Part shown: piece after piece, positions 32,338 through 45,400 of the stretch
Position numbering within the stretch: position 1 is the stretch's first letter
Layout of the letters: each line of letters starts with the position of its first letter
DNA from: Stromatinia cepivora
Lineage: Eukaryota; Ascomycota; Leotiomycetes; Helotiales; Sclerotiniaceae
DNA: 64,000 bases
Reading direction: 5' to 3'
Assembly (NCBI GenBank): GCA_014898415.1
Contig: RCTD01000005.1
Coordinates: 1,736,001-1,800,000, forward strand
Translations under genes and position numbers: made by a program
Notes under the pieces: generated by a model
The model's input: only the letters and a program-made list of their open reading frames with translations
What the model was told of the DNA's origin: nothing
Database searches by the model: none

Positions 32338-35300
32338 ATGCAAGCACCTCAACGACCTGTTCAAAGACGATCTCCGGCATCAGATTCCCCTGGACCACCA
32401 CCTACAATATCTGCTAGGTCTATATCTCCAAGTTTGGGTCCTCAGCCAAGGAATTCAACTGCTTCAACCAAATCTGTTCAAAGCAATCATTCAGGAAGAA
32501 GACAAAATGTGAGTGATGCGATCCGCTTGGAACATTTTATTCAGAATTGCGACAATGACCGCTCAAATAAAATCCAGTGCTAATATCTTTTTCTTACAGG
32601 GTGGTCAACCTCCGACAAGCAGTAGTAGTCAAAGTGGTCAACATCCCCCACCATTATCTCAAATCGAAAAGAGTGTAACACATCTCCTGGTCGCCACAAA
32701 GCAACTCCTCGAAACCCTTACACAATGGTCTCGGCATCAAGCGACAGATGCACAAGTTTCAGATGTTTATGTGCGCTTGGGATACGAGTTCAATATTGCT
32801 TGTAGGGCATTTACTGCAATCAATGTTGATACTTCGGATTTAGGAAATGTACCGGAGTTACTTCGACATATACTGGAATCAACACTCAGCCAAGAAGCAA
32901 GTGTCGAGAGCTTGGAGAAATATCTGCCTCGAATCAGAGATATAATCATTACTCTTCTTCACGGTTTAAAGCGAAAGCAACAGAAACTGCGGCAAAAACA
33001 AGGGAGAGATAGCGCAGCACAAAATGGAGATGCCATACCTAGGAATGGAAGCTTCAGTAGCATTGCCAGTAACAGTACTGGGTTGACTACATTACTCAAT
33101 CAAGGGTTGGAAAACAATTTTCAAGGAGAGTCAGGTTCGACAAATGACCGAGGAAGCAAAGGACAGTTTACCACTGACTCCACCATACCTCCACGGATGT
33201 CATCAGCCACAGGATCATCGAGTAGAAGAGCTGCTCCTCCACCAAGAGACTCATCTCGAGGTTCAGTATCTTCAGACCAATCTACACTGTCCAGCACGAC
33301 TATGCAAAGCATTCCTGTTGTCCCACCTTATCCTGGAGATGAAGTCACTGTGCCAATGCCACGTCCAAATGATACTGATCATTTGACTGTCGACAATTTC
33401 CCACCACCTCCTCCGCCACCAAAGACAAATGCTGCATTGGCAGCTTTGCAAAGAGGTGGAGATTTAGAAAGAAGAGCTTCGAGACGTTATTCCGCTTACC
33501 AAATCTCAAAACTTGTTGGTGCATCTCCAAATGGAGTTCCAATGCTTCCCGTTCCACAGAATTCGCCAATACCAAACAGAGGGCGCAATGATGCTCGAGA
33601 GTCTTTGAGAGCTGTTCAAAATCGTGATCACCGTCTTGGTCGAACAAATTCCCGTCTGATTCAAAATGATGTATCTCCAGTTCGAAAGCCAAGTGTGATC
33701 GCAGAAGAGAGCCAAGAGACTTCATTTCAGCAGCCAGAAGAACCACCTTTAAATGACAGTCCAACAGTCAAGACTCCAGAAGAGAAGTTAAGACAATCTT
33801 TTAATGATTATGATGGACCAAGTTCAAGTCTCAATGGGCCACCTTCTGATGTGCTTCCAAACTTTGATAATCAAGATCAAGATCAAGATAAGGTTGCAGC
33901 TGAACCTCCTCAAGCTCCCGTACACAGGAAATCTACTAGCAAAAGAGAAAGTCCTAGTTATGGTAGTCAAGCAAGACAATTCACACCTGAAGGATCACCA
34001 CCTCCACCGGATAAGGAAATTACAATTTTTCTACAATACAAAACCAAGGTCAAGAAGTTTGTTCTTGCTGATGGGTACAAGGATTTATCTATGGCAAGAT
34101 TGCAATTGGCTTTCATTGAGAAGTTTGCCTGGAATACTCATAATAATGGCGTTGATCTACCTGAGATTTATATACAGGATCCAGTATCTGGTGTTCGTCA
34201 TGAATTGGAAGATCTTCATGATATTAAAGATCGTTCTGTACTTGTACTAAATGTGGAGGTTCTGGATGAGGTCAAGCGACACATTGATGATAGTCTAGGA
34301 GGATTGAAGAAAATGGTCGAGAGTGTCAAAACAGCAGTTGATGATCAGCAAGTTACCATTCAAAGAGTCTCGGATCGCCAACAAGATGCTGCAAAAGAAA
34401 TGGCTCGAATTGCTTCTGCACCACCTGGCTCTTCAAGAGTTTCAATGATCGATACTGGACGACTCACCAATGGCAATAACTTTAGCCCCTCGAAAGTCAA
34501 TGGTCAAGCGCAACTTACTGAAATTCAAAGTCTTCGTCGTGATCTTGCAGTACTCCGACAAACATATTCTGGCTTCCAATCTGACATTCAAAGCTCCATG
34601 GCTTTGATTCGCTCAAAGGCTAGCTCTGTCAAGAGTATTGCTGTTAAAGCTGTTATTCCAGATATCAATGGTGATTCTGGACGCTCTTATGTCAATGGTG
34701 GAAAGAAGAACCTCAGCGAAGATTCCGATAAATTGGTTGCGCAAGTTGATGATCTTCAAGACATTGTTGAAGATTTACGAAAGGATGTTGTACAACGCGG
34801 TGTACGACCTCTTCCTAAGCAGTTGGAGACTGTGGCCAAGGATATCTCACAAGCTACGATGGAACTCAAGAAGATGCAAGATTTCTTGAAACGTGAGAGA
34901 CCAATTTGGACAAAGATTTGGGAGAAGGAATTAGAGACAGTTTGTAATGATCGTGAAGAGATTACTATGCAAGAAGATCTTGCAGCAGATCTTCAAGATG
35001 ATTTGGAGAAGGCAGCACAAACTTTTGCACTTGTGGAACAAGCTACTAAAGAACAATTGAAGGATGGATCTCCAAGTCAAGTTGGTACTGGTCGAAGTCT
35101 TTCTAAGCTTAACCGCATTGATCCAATTGATCCTGCTATGGCAAAAGAAGGTGTTCTTGACGAAGTTCGTGCCTTACAACCAAATCACGAGAATCGCCTT
35201 GAAGCTATTGAGCGTGCAGAAAAACTTCGTCAAAAGGAACTTGAAGATCGTAGAGGAAACGTGCTTCAAAAGGAGTTGACCCAATTCGTTGAAGAAGGAA

Positions 35301-35512
35301 GATTGAAGAAATCTGGAGGCTTTGAGGAAGTCGAAAGACAAAGAATTGCAAAAGATGCGCGAATTAGAAGAGAGGTTTGGGAGCGCCAGAATGGGATGAC
35401 ACAAGCTGATGCAGATCTTGAGGGTATTGATGATCCTGCGGTTGAAGAAGTGGCAGAAGCGGATGAAATGGTCGAAGAGGTTTCAGAAGCTGATCCTGCT
35501 ATGGAGATATGA
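32338..35512 (+). CDS. bud6: Bud6/Aip3 actin-interacting polarity protein
   Basis: Cooperates with formins to nucleate actin cables at sites of polarised growth, such as the hyphal tip. Two exons, 32338-32508 and 32600-35512, flank a 91-bp intron (GTGAGT donor, CTTACAG acceptor), for 1,027 residues. The N-terminal part has a Pro/Ser-rich leader and the conserved helical block IEKSVTHLLVATKQLLETL through the LLHGLKRKQQKLRQK region. A long disordered Pro/Ser/Asn-rich middle follows, containing PPPPPPP. The AIP3 domain begins at ITIFLQYKTKVKKFVLADG and continues through YIQDPVSGVRHELEDLHDIK and a long coiled-coil rod. The protein ends in an acidic tail. Domain order and length match fungal Bud6. 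Confidence 0.92.
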
Positions 35513-36375
35513 TAAACTACGATACCACGATGGCGAAGGGAAATTGCATTTTCAAACCATGATTACAATTTTTGAGATTTTTCAGTATCATGTCTTGAAG
35601 GAGCAATGCAGGGAATGGGATGTTGGACTCTAGTTCTAACATTTACATGATTTTGCCACGTTTGTTTTTCATGGAAGGCGCACTTGGTGTTTGTTTAAAT
35701 TCAAGCAAGGCGTTATTAGGAACTGGGCATTTTTCTTTGGACTGGTTGCATGGTTATTGACATAAGCGTTTCTTGTAGTGTTTTCACCACAGCTTTTCTT
35801 GTTTTTCGCGTGGCAATGAAAGCGAGCTATGTCAGTATAAGGAAGATTCCATGGCGTGTTATTATATGGGCGTTTTGAACTTGGTATTTGAGAAGGGGTG
35901 ATTGAAAAGAGTAGTTGATGGATTGGCATTGCATGGTTGGGGAGGGGGAGTAGAGAATGGCATTGGAAAGGAAATAATGGAAAATACATTATAGCGATAT
36001 GGATGAAGATGAAGATGCAGATTCTATATCAAGTGGTTGTGCCAAGGCAATACAAGGCAGATAAGATAGTAGGTGTATTGTAGTTGTATTGTAGTTGTAG
36101 AACCAAGTTACAAGTTAGAGATGAGATGAGAAGAAATTAAAATATGTCAAAATTATATGGTTGGTTGGGTAATGTGGTTGTTATGATGTGATGTGATTTG
36201 AAATTATAGTACTATCTCCACTCTGCTCTCTTAACTCTGATTTAATCTCACTAGGTATCTGCACATCAAAAATCTCAGTCCACGACTTCAATTAACTCGA
36301 AATTTCCTTCTCGTTCTTCTAGTTGTCTGTAATCACAATGTTCATAATAATATACTAGTTTTGATAAATATAAAT
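35513..36375. other. Downstream of Bud6, ending in TSD
   Basis: 3' flanking DNA of Bud6 with no further gene visible. Composition becomes AT-rich after about 36200. The last five bases (TAAAT, 36371-36375) are the target-site duplication of the next element. Confidence 0.5.
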
Positions 36376-38050
36376 TGTGACGAATCCAACGAGCGTTTAG
36401 AGATCAACCTTAGAATTAAAAGCTACAGAGTTAAAGAGAGTATACTACGAAGCTATATATATGATCGGCTCGGAGCTTAATACCGTACTAGTCCGATCAT
36501 ACGCGATCACATATATCTCGTAACACTACCCTTCCCTTTTGAAAAATTCGCCTCGAATTCGCTTTAAATGAATAACTTAAATACAAAATGATCACTAATC
36601 TTCTTTTGATAAAAATTCCTGATACACAGATTGCATCACAACCAACGAATACACATCCATCATACCATTTGCCTCCTCCAAACGATCTTCAAAATATCGG
36701 CCATTGATTATCTCTCCAAGATCCTCATCATCGTCATTTTCGAACTTAATAATCAATATAATAACCAATACAGACTCTTATCGATCTCAAATTCCTTGAT
36801 ACAGATTTAACAGACATACTCGTACCCAATAAGAATTACTTTTATATCGTACACATTTATTTTGTTTATACAAAAGAGTTCTTTCAAAAAAGGAAAACTC
36901 GAACACTCGTACACAAAGTAGAATCAAAGTACAATCGAGTTTATCCAATTGGGCATCAAAAGAGCTAAAAGCACCAATAACATTAAAATTGCTAACATCC
37001 ATTAAATCGTAATTCCGAAAATAGGATGGATTCTGCAATATATATAAGGCTCTAAACTCACTAAAGTAAAATAATACAGGAAATCCATTCATTATACAAA
37101 CAACTAATTATTGCATAACCTAAACAAAATCAGAATAGAAACAAAAAGAGAAAACTATTAAGAAAAACGATTTCTAAAAATAACATTGAATCCATTACGA
37201 AAAATTAAGATTTTATTCGAGTCGGGCCAATTCTGACCTTTGACTTCGTAAAAAGTCCTTTCGAATTTTGCAATATAAGCATATAGAGAATCGATTCCTT
37301 ATTTGAAAATGAATAACTTATCTTCAACTTCTTAAACTTTATTCGAATTGTTATAAACACATATAAATTGATCCAAGATCGTCATATAATCTAAAGGAAC
37401 GTTTTAATCAATAAAAGAAAACTAAAATAATACCATAACTTATACATAAAATTCGAAATTGAAATAAATATAATAAAATTAAACTATAAAGTTACCGATC
37501 GCAGCACCGTCTACTTGTAGTTTCACTCGAATCGAAGGAAACCAGATATCGAACTTTTGAAAACTATCATTGAACTTTTCAGGATCAAGAAGAAAAGATT
37601 TCGAACAAAAAGAAATATAAACAACAAAAATATATTCAAGAATCAAAGAACATAAAAACAAGATTTCATCCCATTAATAAATCACTTCACCACAAAGTTC
37701 TACAATCGCAAAGTTTATCGAATCGTAATCTATAACTTAGAAATTAAAGATAAGAAAAAAAACAACACCTTCGAATAATATCAAAAAGATCCATATACAA
37801 ACGAATAAACATAAACATATACCTAAAACAAGAACAAACAGAGTATACATAAGCATAAACATATATTATTCCATTTCTTATCTGAAAAAACTTTTAATAA
37901 TATAACGAACCCAACGAGCATTTAGAAATCAACCTTAGAATTAAAAGCTACAAAACTAAAAAGAGTATGCTACGAAGCTATATATATGATCGGCTCAGAG
38001 CTTAATACCGTACTAATCCGATCGTACGCGATCACGTGTATCTCGTGACA
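36376..38050 (-). mobile_element. TRIM/LARD-like non-autonomous LTR element
   Basis: Two direct repeats of 150 bp, 36376-36525 and 37901-38050, starting TGTGACGAA (TATAACGAA in the decayed copy) and ending in CA. They are flanked by the exact duplication TAAAT at 36371-36375 and 38051-38055. The 1,375-bp interior has no retroviral domain; the 101-codon frame at 36787-37092 is unrecognised. On the minus strand a polypurine tract (AAAAGGGAAGGGTAG) abuts the LTR at 36526, as in the gypsy family. The opposite internal edge (37891-37898) is complementary to an LTR segment. It is therefore read minus-strand and likely mobilised by a related autonomous element. Confidence 0.88.
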
Positions 38051-38052
38051 TA

Positions 38053-38120
<68 letters not shown>
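38051..38120. repeat. (TAA)n microsatellite
   Basis: More than 20 TAA units directly adjoining the right LTR of the TRIM-like element. The TAAAT duplication forms its first bases, so the element may have inserted into, or seeded, the array. Confidence 0.9.
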
Positions 38121-38122
<2 letters not shown>

Positions 38123-38323
38123 TAATATAATAAAAATAAAAAATAATAAAAAATAAAATTGATTATTGTATATAACCGTTTATAATCTGATGTAGTCGAG
38201 CGGTAAATTAAATAATGAGTAGTCGGTAGAGTTGGGCTTTTTGAATAAAGCAAAATTTTGATAATATTATATATTCTAACTTGTATTATATAATGCTAAA
38301 AGGACAGGGATTAATTGAAACTA

Positions 38324-39011
38324 CAGAGGTTGATGGAATAAGTATTGTAAGACATTTTTTACTCATATATCGCTGTTTTTCTTATCTTTTGATATTGCTT
38401 TAAACAATTTGAATAGATATTAAATTATCTCCCTCTTTCAATTTCGAATTTTGAAAATTTTAATTGTATTTCGAGGATTTCAATAAAATCTTAATAATTT
38501 GATAATTATGAAATTTTTAAAATTTATATAATTTTTTTTAATAACTTTAGAATAGATTTTTGAATCAAAAATTAATGATTTTGAATAATTTTAAATAATT
38601 TTAAATAATTTTAAATAATTTTAAATAATTTTAAATAATTTTAAATAATTTTAAATAATTTTAAATAATTTTAAATAATTTTAAATAATTTTAAATAATT
38701 TTAAATAATTTTAAATAATTTTAAATAATTTTAAATAATTTTAAATAATTTTAAATAATTTTAAATAATTTTAAATAATTTTAAATAGATAGTTGAGAAT
38801 TTATAATACTTTTGTTATTGTTATTGAATAATAAATAACTCTCATTAATCACTTCACAATATAAAAACCTATATATATAGAATATACTCATTCCGAATAA
38901 TAAAAATAATATGATCAATATGATAGATATTATTGATCAGAACCCCTATTTGTGGAACCAAGTATGGTCATTTTTGAGTGTGTCTTACAATACTTACCCC
39001 ATCAACCTCCG
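38324..39011. mobile_element. TA-flanked MITE, copy 1 (expanded internal repeat)
   Basis: Ends share a ~32-bp inverted repeat of the form CRGAGGTTGATGGRRTAAG followed by TATTGTAAGACAY. TA dinucleotides flank it at 38322-38323 and 39012-39013, as expected for a Tc1/mariner-type target duplication. The interior is non-coding and contains a large decamer array. The 445-bp copy at 55986-56430 is inverted relative to this one. Confidence 0.85.
38582..38786. repeat. 10-bp tandem array (TTTTAAATAA)n inside the MITE
   Basis: About 20 near-perfect decamers. The other MITE copy has only about four units of the less decayed version (ATTCAAAATC, complement GATTTTGAAT). The array therefore expanded and appears converted C-to-T/G-to-A at every unit. 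Confidence 0.9.
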
Positions 39012-39013
39012 TA

Positions 39014-39217
39014 TATTGAATCAATTGATCTCGTCATCGCCTGCAGAAATCTTCTTCAATGATTAATAATTTCTTCGATTAATCATCAAATTCGATATTA
39101 GTAAGGGGCAGAAAAATTTGGAGCTCTCTGATTGGTCAATGAAAGTCACGTGTATAGCATAACGCATAATCTAGCTAAAATTGTTATATTATGCTTTGTT
39201 GTATTCTAGCTCTGCTT
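39014..39217. repeat. Dispersed AT-rich repeat, interrupted copy (left part)
   Basis: Similar to 5010-5225: shared order AATCAATTGATCT, then AATTTCTTCGATTAATC, TTGGTCAATGAAAGTCACG and AATCTAGCTAAAATTGTTAT. The right part of the same repeat, AAAGGGCCCATCCCTAG, lies at 55826-55842, beyond the DNA transposon. A further left part is at 38240-38292. Confidence 0.55.
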
Positions 39218-39384
39218 TAACCGATTTCCCTACATCGTGCACGACCCCACATCTTGCACACCCCTCATATTCCTATTACAATCACTTCAAAATTCGATAT
39301 TAATTATAAATTATAAGATATAAAGTTACAATTCTTTTTGAGTAATAAAGAGATATAGTATTATCCTATAGAATTAAAAAACCT

Positions 39385-39814
39385 TTACATTTTTAATTTC
39401 GACGAAACCTTGATATATTGCTCGGTCTTTAAATACAATATCTCTTTTTCTTTTTCCATTATTAATTTATCAATCTCTATAACGTCATAATCCTTTATAG
39501 CTTCTTGGGATATTAGATTTATAATAGGAAAACATTTTTGAATCATTTGTATTCTTTTAATAAAAGATATTAATGATTTCCGAGCTCTTTTCACCCCCTT
39601 TTTGGTATTATATATAATTTGACGATCGATCTCTCTCTATGCTACCCTCTCTTTAATCGTTCTATTCTTCCATTCCTTTTCAATTTTCTTTTCGGCTTTC
39701 TTTTACTTCTTAACTTTCTTTTTCTATTCAGCAGTTAGTGCTTTCATCGATTGATAGATTCTAGCTTTTTCGATTTGCAAGAGGGAATATAAAAAAGTAT
39801 CTCCGCTTTTCTCC
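39385..39814 (-). pseudogene. Fot1/pogo-like transposase, 3' part
   Basis: Continues the transposase after the gypsy insertion. It begins KSGDTFLYSLLQIEKAR, then has a Lys/Glu-rich stretch typical of these transposase C-termini, with in-frame stops from C-to-T decay. It ends at 39385 after KRARKSLISFIKRIQ and a final open segment. Confidence 0.65.
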
Positions 39815-40022
39815 TGTGACGCACAAGAGCCGTAGTAGAGCTGAATAAACAGGGTCAATTATATTCCTTAGAATCTATAATTAAAGAATTATGGCTTGTA
39901 AGGAGCATCTAGATATATATACATAAATACTTATTCGTGAGTTATAGGGCTGTGTGTATATATTATTAGGGTCATCATTTTACTATACTAAATTGTATGA
40001 ATCGTAATGTATATATACAGAT
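39815..40022 (-). repeat. Truncated gypsy LTR (first 208 bp)
   Basis: Matches bases 1-208 of the 282-bp LTR and then stops where a complete second LTR begins at 40023. Its outer edge carries the TCTCC duplication (39810-39814), which pairs with TCTCC at 54226-54230 beyond the far LTR. So it is the genuine outer edge of the oldest insertion. The first 46 bp are unmutated; the rest is strongly decayed. Confidence 0.85.
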
Positions 40023-42469
40023 TGTGACGCACAAAAGCCGTAGTAGAGCTGAATAAACAGGGTCAATTATGTTCTTTAGAATCTACAATTGAAGAATTAT
40101 AGCTTATAAGGAACAACTAGATATATATACACAAATATCTATTTGTAGGCTATAGGATTATGCATAAACATTATTAGGATTACCATTTTACTATACTAAA
40201 TTGTATAATTCGTAACACATACATACAAATGATTAGCTCATAAATTGATATGGGAGATAAAAGGTATCACATAATTAGCCTCCTGTAATTCACAATTTGT
40301 GATATTATCTTCCCTTTCAGAAAAACTCGCCTTCGAGCATTTCACTCCTCTATTCCATTACTATTTTATCAAAAACCAGGTTTTGTAAAGGTTTATAAAT
40401 TTTAAATCAATTAGATTAATTATTTTGGTTGATTTAATCAATTTACTGGAAATTGATCAAATTGACCAAATTAATCGACCAAATTGATCAAAATGACGAA
40501 TGAATTGATCAAATCGATCAAATCGTTCATCGATTGATTAAATTAATATTGATTCGTATTCTCCTTGATTTAGAGAACTTTTGAAAGGAAAAAGCTTCAA
40601 TAGAAAAGGGAAGAAAATTGAATTATAGTATAATGATAATGAATGGTTAATATGGTCAATTCCGAAATCGATTAAGTTAATCGATCAAATTGACCAAATC
40701 AACCAAATTGAACGAAATCGATAGGGGTGACATCATATTTCGTTCTTACCATATTCAAGCTTCCCTTTGCATGATTTTTTTGAAATGATCATAGGTATAT
40801 ATTGCCTTCATATTGTCTTGGTGGTGGCAGCTCGTCTATTGTATAAAGTTTGGGCTATATATATATACAATTAAATTCCCTCGAATTTGTATGGGTTTTC
40901 GATCCTTTCATAATCGTATATATATATATCATTATAAAATTATAATATCTAATCTGCTGAATTGAAGAATACTTTTCTTTTCCTTAGTTTTATAGATGAA
41001 TCGTTATTTATATAATTATAATTATCCTTTTCGCTTTTATAAAGTTTTATTCAATCAATTAATCGATTGGGAGGATTAGACAATATTGAATTGATTAGAT
41101 GAAAATCGTATAGAAAATATAATAATGTTTTAAAATCGGAAACAGGATATCAGACAAGATCGATATCGCTATTAAACTACGAAACTCTATATAATAAAGT
41201 TTTTCGTGCTTTCTTTACTATTAAAATCTTCTCCATTTTCTATTCTGAATCACTAATTATATTAATAAACAAAGATGATTCAAATATCTAATTAGAAAAA
41301 GAATCGTTATATACTTTATGTAATCGATCTGGAAGGAAAACAGGATAAATTTTCATTATAATCAGGAATTCGAGTTTGAAAAAGCTCCTAGATTAATCAA
41401 TGATCTTGAATCTTTTTTGAATTGGGAAATCCAACTTTTTAGATGATCTCTGGATAGAGTAATTTTTTATATTGAATTATATATAATCTTCGATATCGAA
41501 ATCGATTTTACATTGATAAACATTTATAGATTTCGATATCTTGATTTAAATATATAATAAATCTTCTTTCGTTTGCACAAAAACTAATCTATTATATTCT
41601 ATATATATACAAATATCATACATATTTATATCGTCTATTAGCTTACTAATATTTTTCTTCCATTCCTATATATATTTCGGTGTATATCTATATAAAGTTT
41701 CATAAAATGTAAGCCCTCCTAAGGAATCATATAGAAAAGTAAATTGTACATAATCTATTATAAATAGGAATTCTGATCAATCGTCTTAATAATAATTAAC
41801 AAACAACTTTAATCATTACTAAAAATACTGATTATAGATCTCAATTTGACTATTGATTTGAGGATAGTAAGTAATAGATAATTTGAGATCAGTTCCTAGG
41901 ATTTGACTAAATTCCTTTCAGAACTATAATATGAATTGAGGGTCGCGATTCGATATTATAATGTCAAAGGGATTATAATATCGATATATATAATAAAGAT
42001 ATAGTTATACTTGAATTCGAATATCGATTAATTTGTAATAAGATACAGAGATAGTTTGCTTTGTTAATCGATTAATAATGATTAAAATGTTGTTATATTC
42101 GTATTTATTCTTATTAAAGCTATAATAATCCATAATGATATATTACTATATTCGATTAGGAATCGGAAATGGATACAATAAACCGGGGGTATGATTATAT
42201 GAAATGGAATTACATTTATAGATATAACAATTACATATATATTTGGTTATGATATTGTATATTTTGGGTCAATAATATTGTTAAGATAATAAGAGGTAAA
42301 TTTTGCTTATATTAGAATGAATAGTAGAAACGGAATTATAGGTTTTACGAATCAAATAAATTCGAAGGTTATCGATATTAAATATTACCAGGCGATCATT
42401 GTAAAGTAAGAAATCATTTTGGAGTGATATATATTTGTGATCTTGAATAGCTTATATTCTGAATACTAA

Positions 42470-45400
42470 TGTCACGAATCGTGAACCACAGGAGGCTAAC
42501 CATGTGATACCTCTTATCTCCTATATCAATTTATGAGCTGATTATCCATATGTATGCATTACGAATTATACAATTTAATATAGTAAAATAATAACCCTAA
42601 TAATATATACGTATAATTCCGCAGTCTACAAATGGGTATTTATATATATATATCTAATCGTTCTTTACAAATCATAATTCTTCAGTTGTAGATTCTAAAG
42701 AATATAATTGATCCTGTTTATTCAGCTCTATTATAATTTTTGTATATTATATTATTTATAATTCATTTACAAGTATCCAACCATCTAATGATTTCTCAAA
42801 TAATATTTTACTTTAATAATATCTTCTTAGATGAATTTTTACAAACATTATATTTAGAGGAAGAAGATTTATTTCAATTTAATCAACGAAGATAAACTTT
42901 TTTAGAAATATACTATCACTTTCATAATACAACGAACTCCTTCTTTTGTATACTCCAAACTTTCGAAAGTATATTTTAAGGAATCCTTTTTTTCTTTTCA
43001 ATTATTTCAATAATCTTTTAAAGAAAATATGAATACAGGATTGAATAATATTACCATTGAAAGAAAAAAGATTAATAAAGAGAAAATTCCAATATATGAA
43101 ATCGATACTTTTAATAATTCAATTACTCCTTTTGAATTATTATTACAATTATAAGATTTTTATATAATAATTATAAATTTGAAAGAGAAGAATCGATAAT
43201 TGAAAGTTATAATGATAATGAGTTTTGTAATAATGTAATCTTCTTTTAAACCCTAAATAATATTTATATAGGTATTTAAATCAATAATAGTATTTGGGAT
43301 TTCTTTTATTCCTTTAATCGAAATTTAAGGATCTTTATTCAAGCAAACCCGAAGATCCTGAAATCAAAGGAAGAAAACTTTGATCAAACGATTTAATCAT
43401 TTGGAGTCCTTTAATAAATCTTTTTTCCTTTTAGAAAATAACGATTTATTTAATAATCAAGGGTTCTTTTATTCAAAAAACTAATCTAATCAATCAAGAT
43501 TGTATTCCTGTGTTAATTATAATTTGTAGCAAAATGTATATATATCAAAATCTACAAATCTTATTACTAAACTTAATGATAATATTAAATTTAAAATTAG
43601 TTTGTAATAATTATTGATTATAAAACGATTTAAGTTATATATTATATTATTTAAAAGTGAAATGTAATGTTATGTATATATAATCGATTAAATCGAATCG
43701 AAAGTATAAGTATATTATTATATTTTTTATATATAAATGCCCCGATTTATAATACTTGAATTAATCGAATAGTTTATAGCAATTTATTGGAATCCAGTCG
43801 AAATTGATGATACTCGTTTTCAATATAAGATATGGATTATATCTAATACGATTCGATATAGCAATTTCCTAGAATAGTATAGGAAGTTCAGATTACTTAT
43901 TATCCAAATAGAGATTATTAACGATAAGATTCTATTCAGGGATCTCGAATAGAAGATTTCCGATTTTCTTTTGCGAATAGTAGCAATATTTATTAAGGAT
44001 TATAAAACTATAGAAAAACTTATGAATATATTTATTAGAATAAATTAAAATAAAGTTTCATTACAAAAACGAAACTGATATTATATTGATCGAGAAATCT
44101 TTATAATTATTCGTAAATCAACAACTATTACGAATCCCTTACAACCCTTTTAGAATTCTAATAACTTCAATTTTGGAATCTTTATATTTCTGAAACCGTT
44201 TTCACTCCGAAATACCCCTTCTGGATATATCAGCCTCATTATATCTAATAATTATTCGAATTTCAAATATTCATTGTTTTTTTCCTTTTCTAAAGTAGTA
44301 TATATATTGATGCTTTGTATCGATAACTTTAATAAGATTGAGATGGTATAAAAAGAAGCAGAAGAATTCGAAGAATATCGGGATACTGAAGAAGACTTTA
44401 ATTCAGAAGTTATAATTGAAGTTATACAGAATGCCTGTTTAGAAGAAGAAAAGTATTTAAAACCAAACGTTTAGATTCTGTTTCTATTCTAAATATTATA
44501 CAGAATATAAGATTTCTTGATCTAATTAAGTTTATAGGAGAAAAAGTATTCATTTTTTTTTGTAATTTTTCGAAAAATGGTTATACTTATTGATCAAGAG
44601 TATTTATTGATTTTAAAGCAAATGGATTCGTTTTTATTAATATTACACTCTTTACTTATTTATTTCCTATGTTTAAATTAAGAATTATATTGTTTAAAGT
44701 TTTAATTAAAGTTAAAGAATATAATAATATATAAGACTATATTATTACCTATTTTATATTCCTTAATTTAGTAGTTGATGATTATGAATAATCTTTTATC
44801 CCTTTCCTTATTACTGAATTAAAGAGTTATAATATTATTTTAGATAGATTTTGGTTATCAAAGATTTGAGCGAAGTTCGATTGCTTCAATCGATATTTCG
44901 AATGATCTAAAGAGAAACTCTGTATCATTTCCTATTCGAATAATCTTTTTATTATTCAATTATTTTTTCGCAAATAAAAGATCGATCGATTAATCCAATA
45001 AAATGTTGATCGATAAGATAATCAATTCGAAGAATATTGGAATTGAAGAGATTCATAATTAAACAAATCAATTGCAATTAATAATGTATAATAAAAACCT
45101 TCAAATATAAATACAATACAGATTCTTATTGAAAAAAAAGAAATCCTGATTCCTTTCAAATTCAATCCATCTCTTTCCCAATCAACTACACTATTATTAC
45201 AAATCTATAAATGCCTTCCCTATATATCGTCCGAAATCCTTGATCTATATATACTCAAATTCGATAAATTCCAATTAGAATATAAAAAAGATAAACAAAT
45301 TGAATTTTTTACTATTATTTTAAAAGAATTCGATGATACAATAGATTCCCAATAAAACAAATGATATACAGAAAAGAGAGTATTAGTTATTTTAATCGAA

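Noticed and set aside
38051..38790. CRISPR-like array
   Set aside because: Repeats are contiguous (TAA)n and a 10-bp tandem array without unique spacers; the organism is a fungus.
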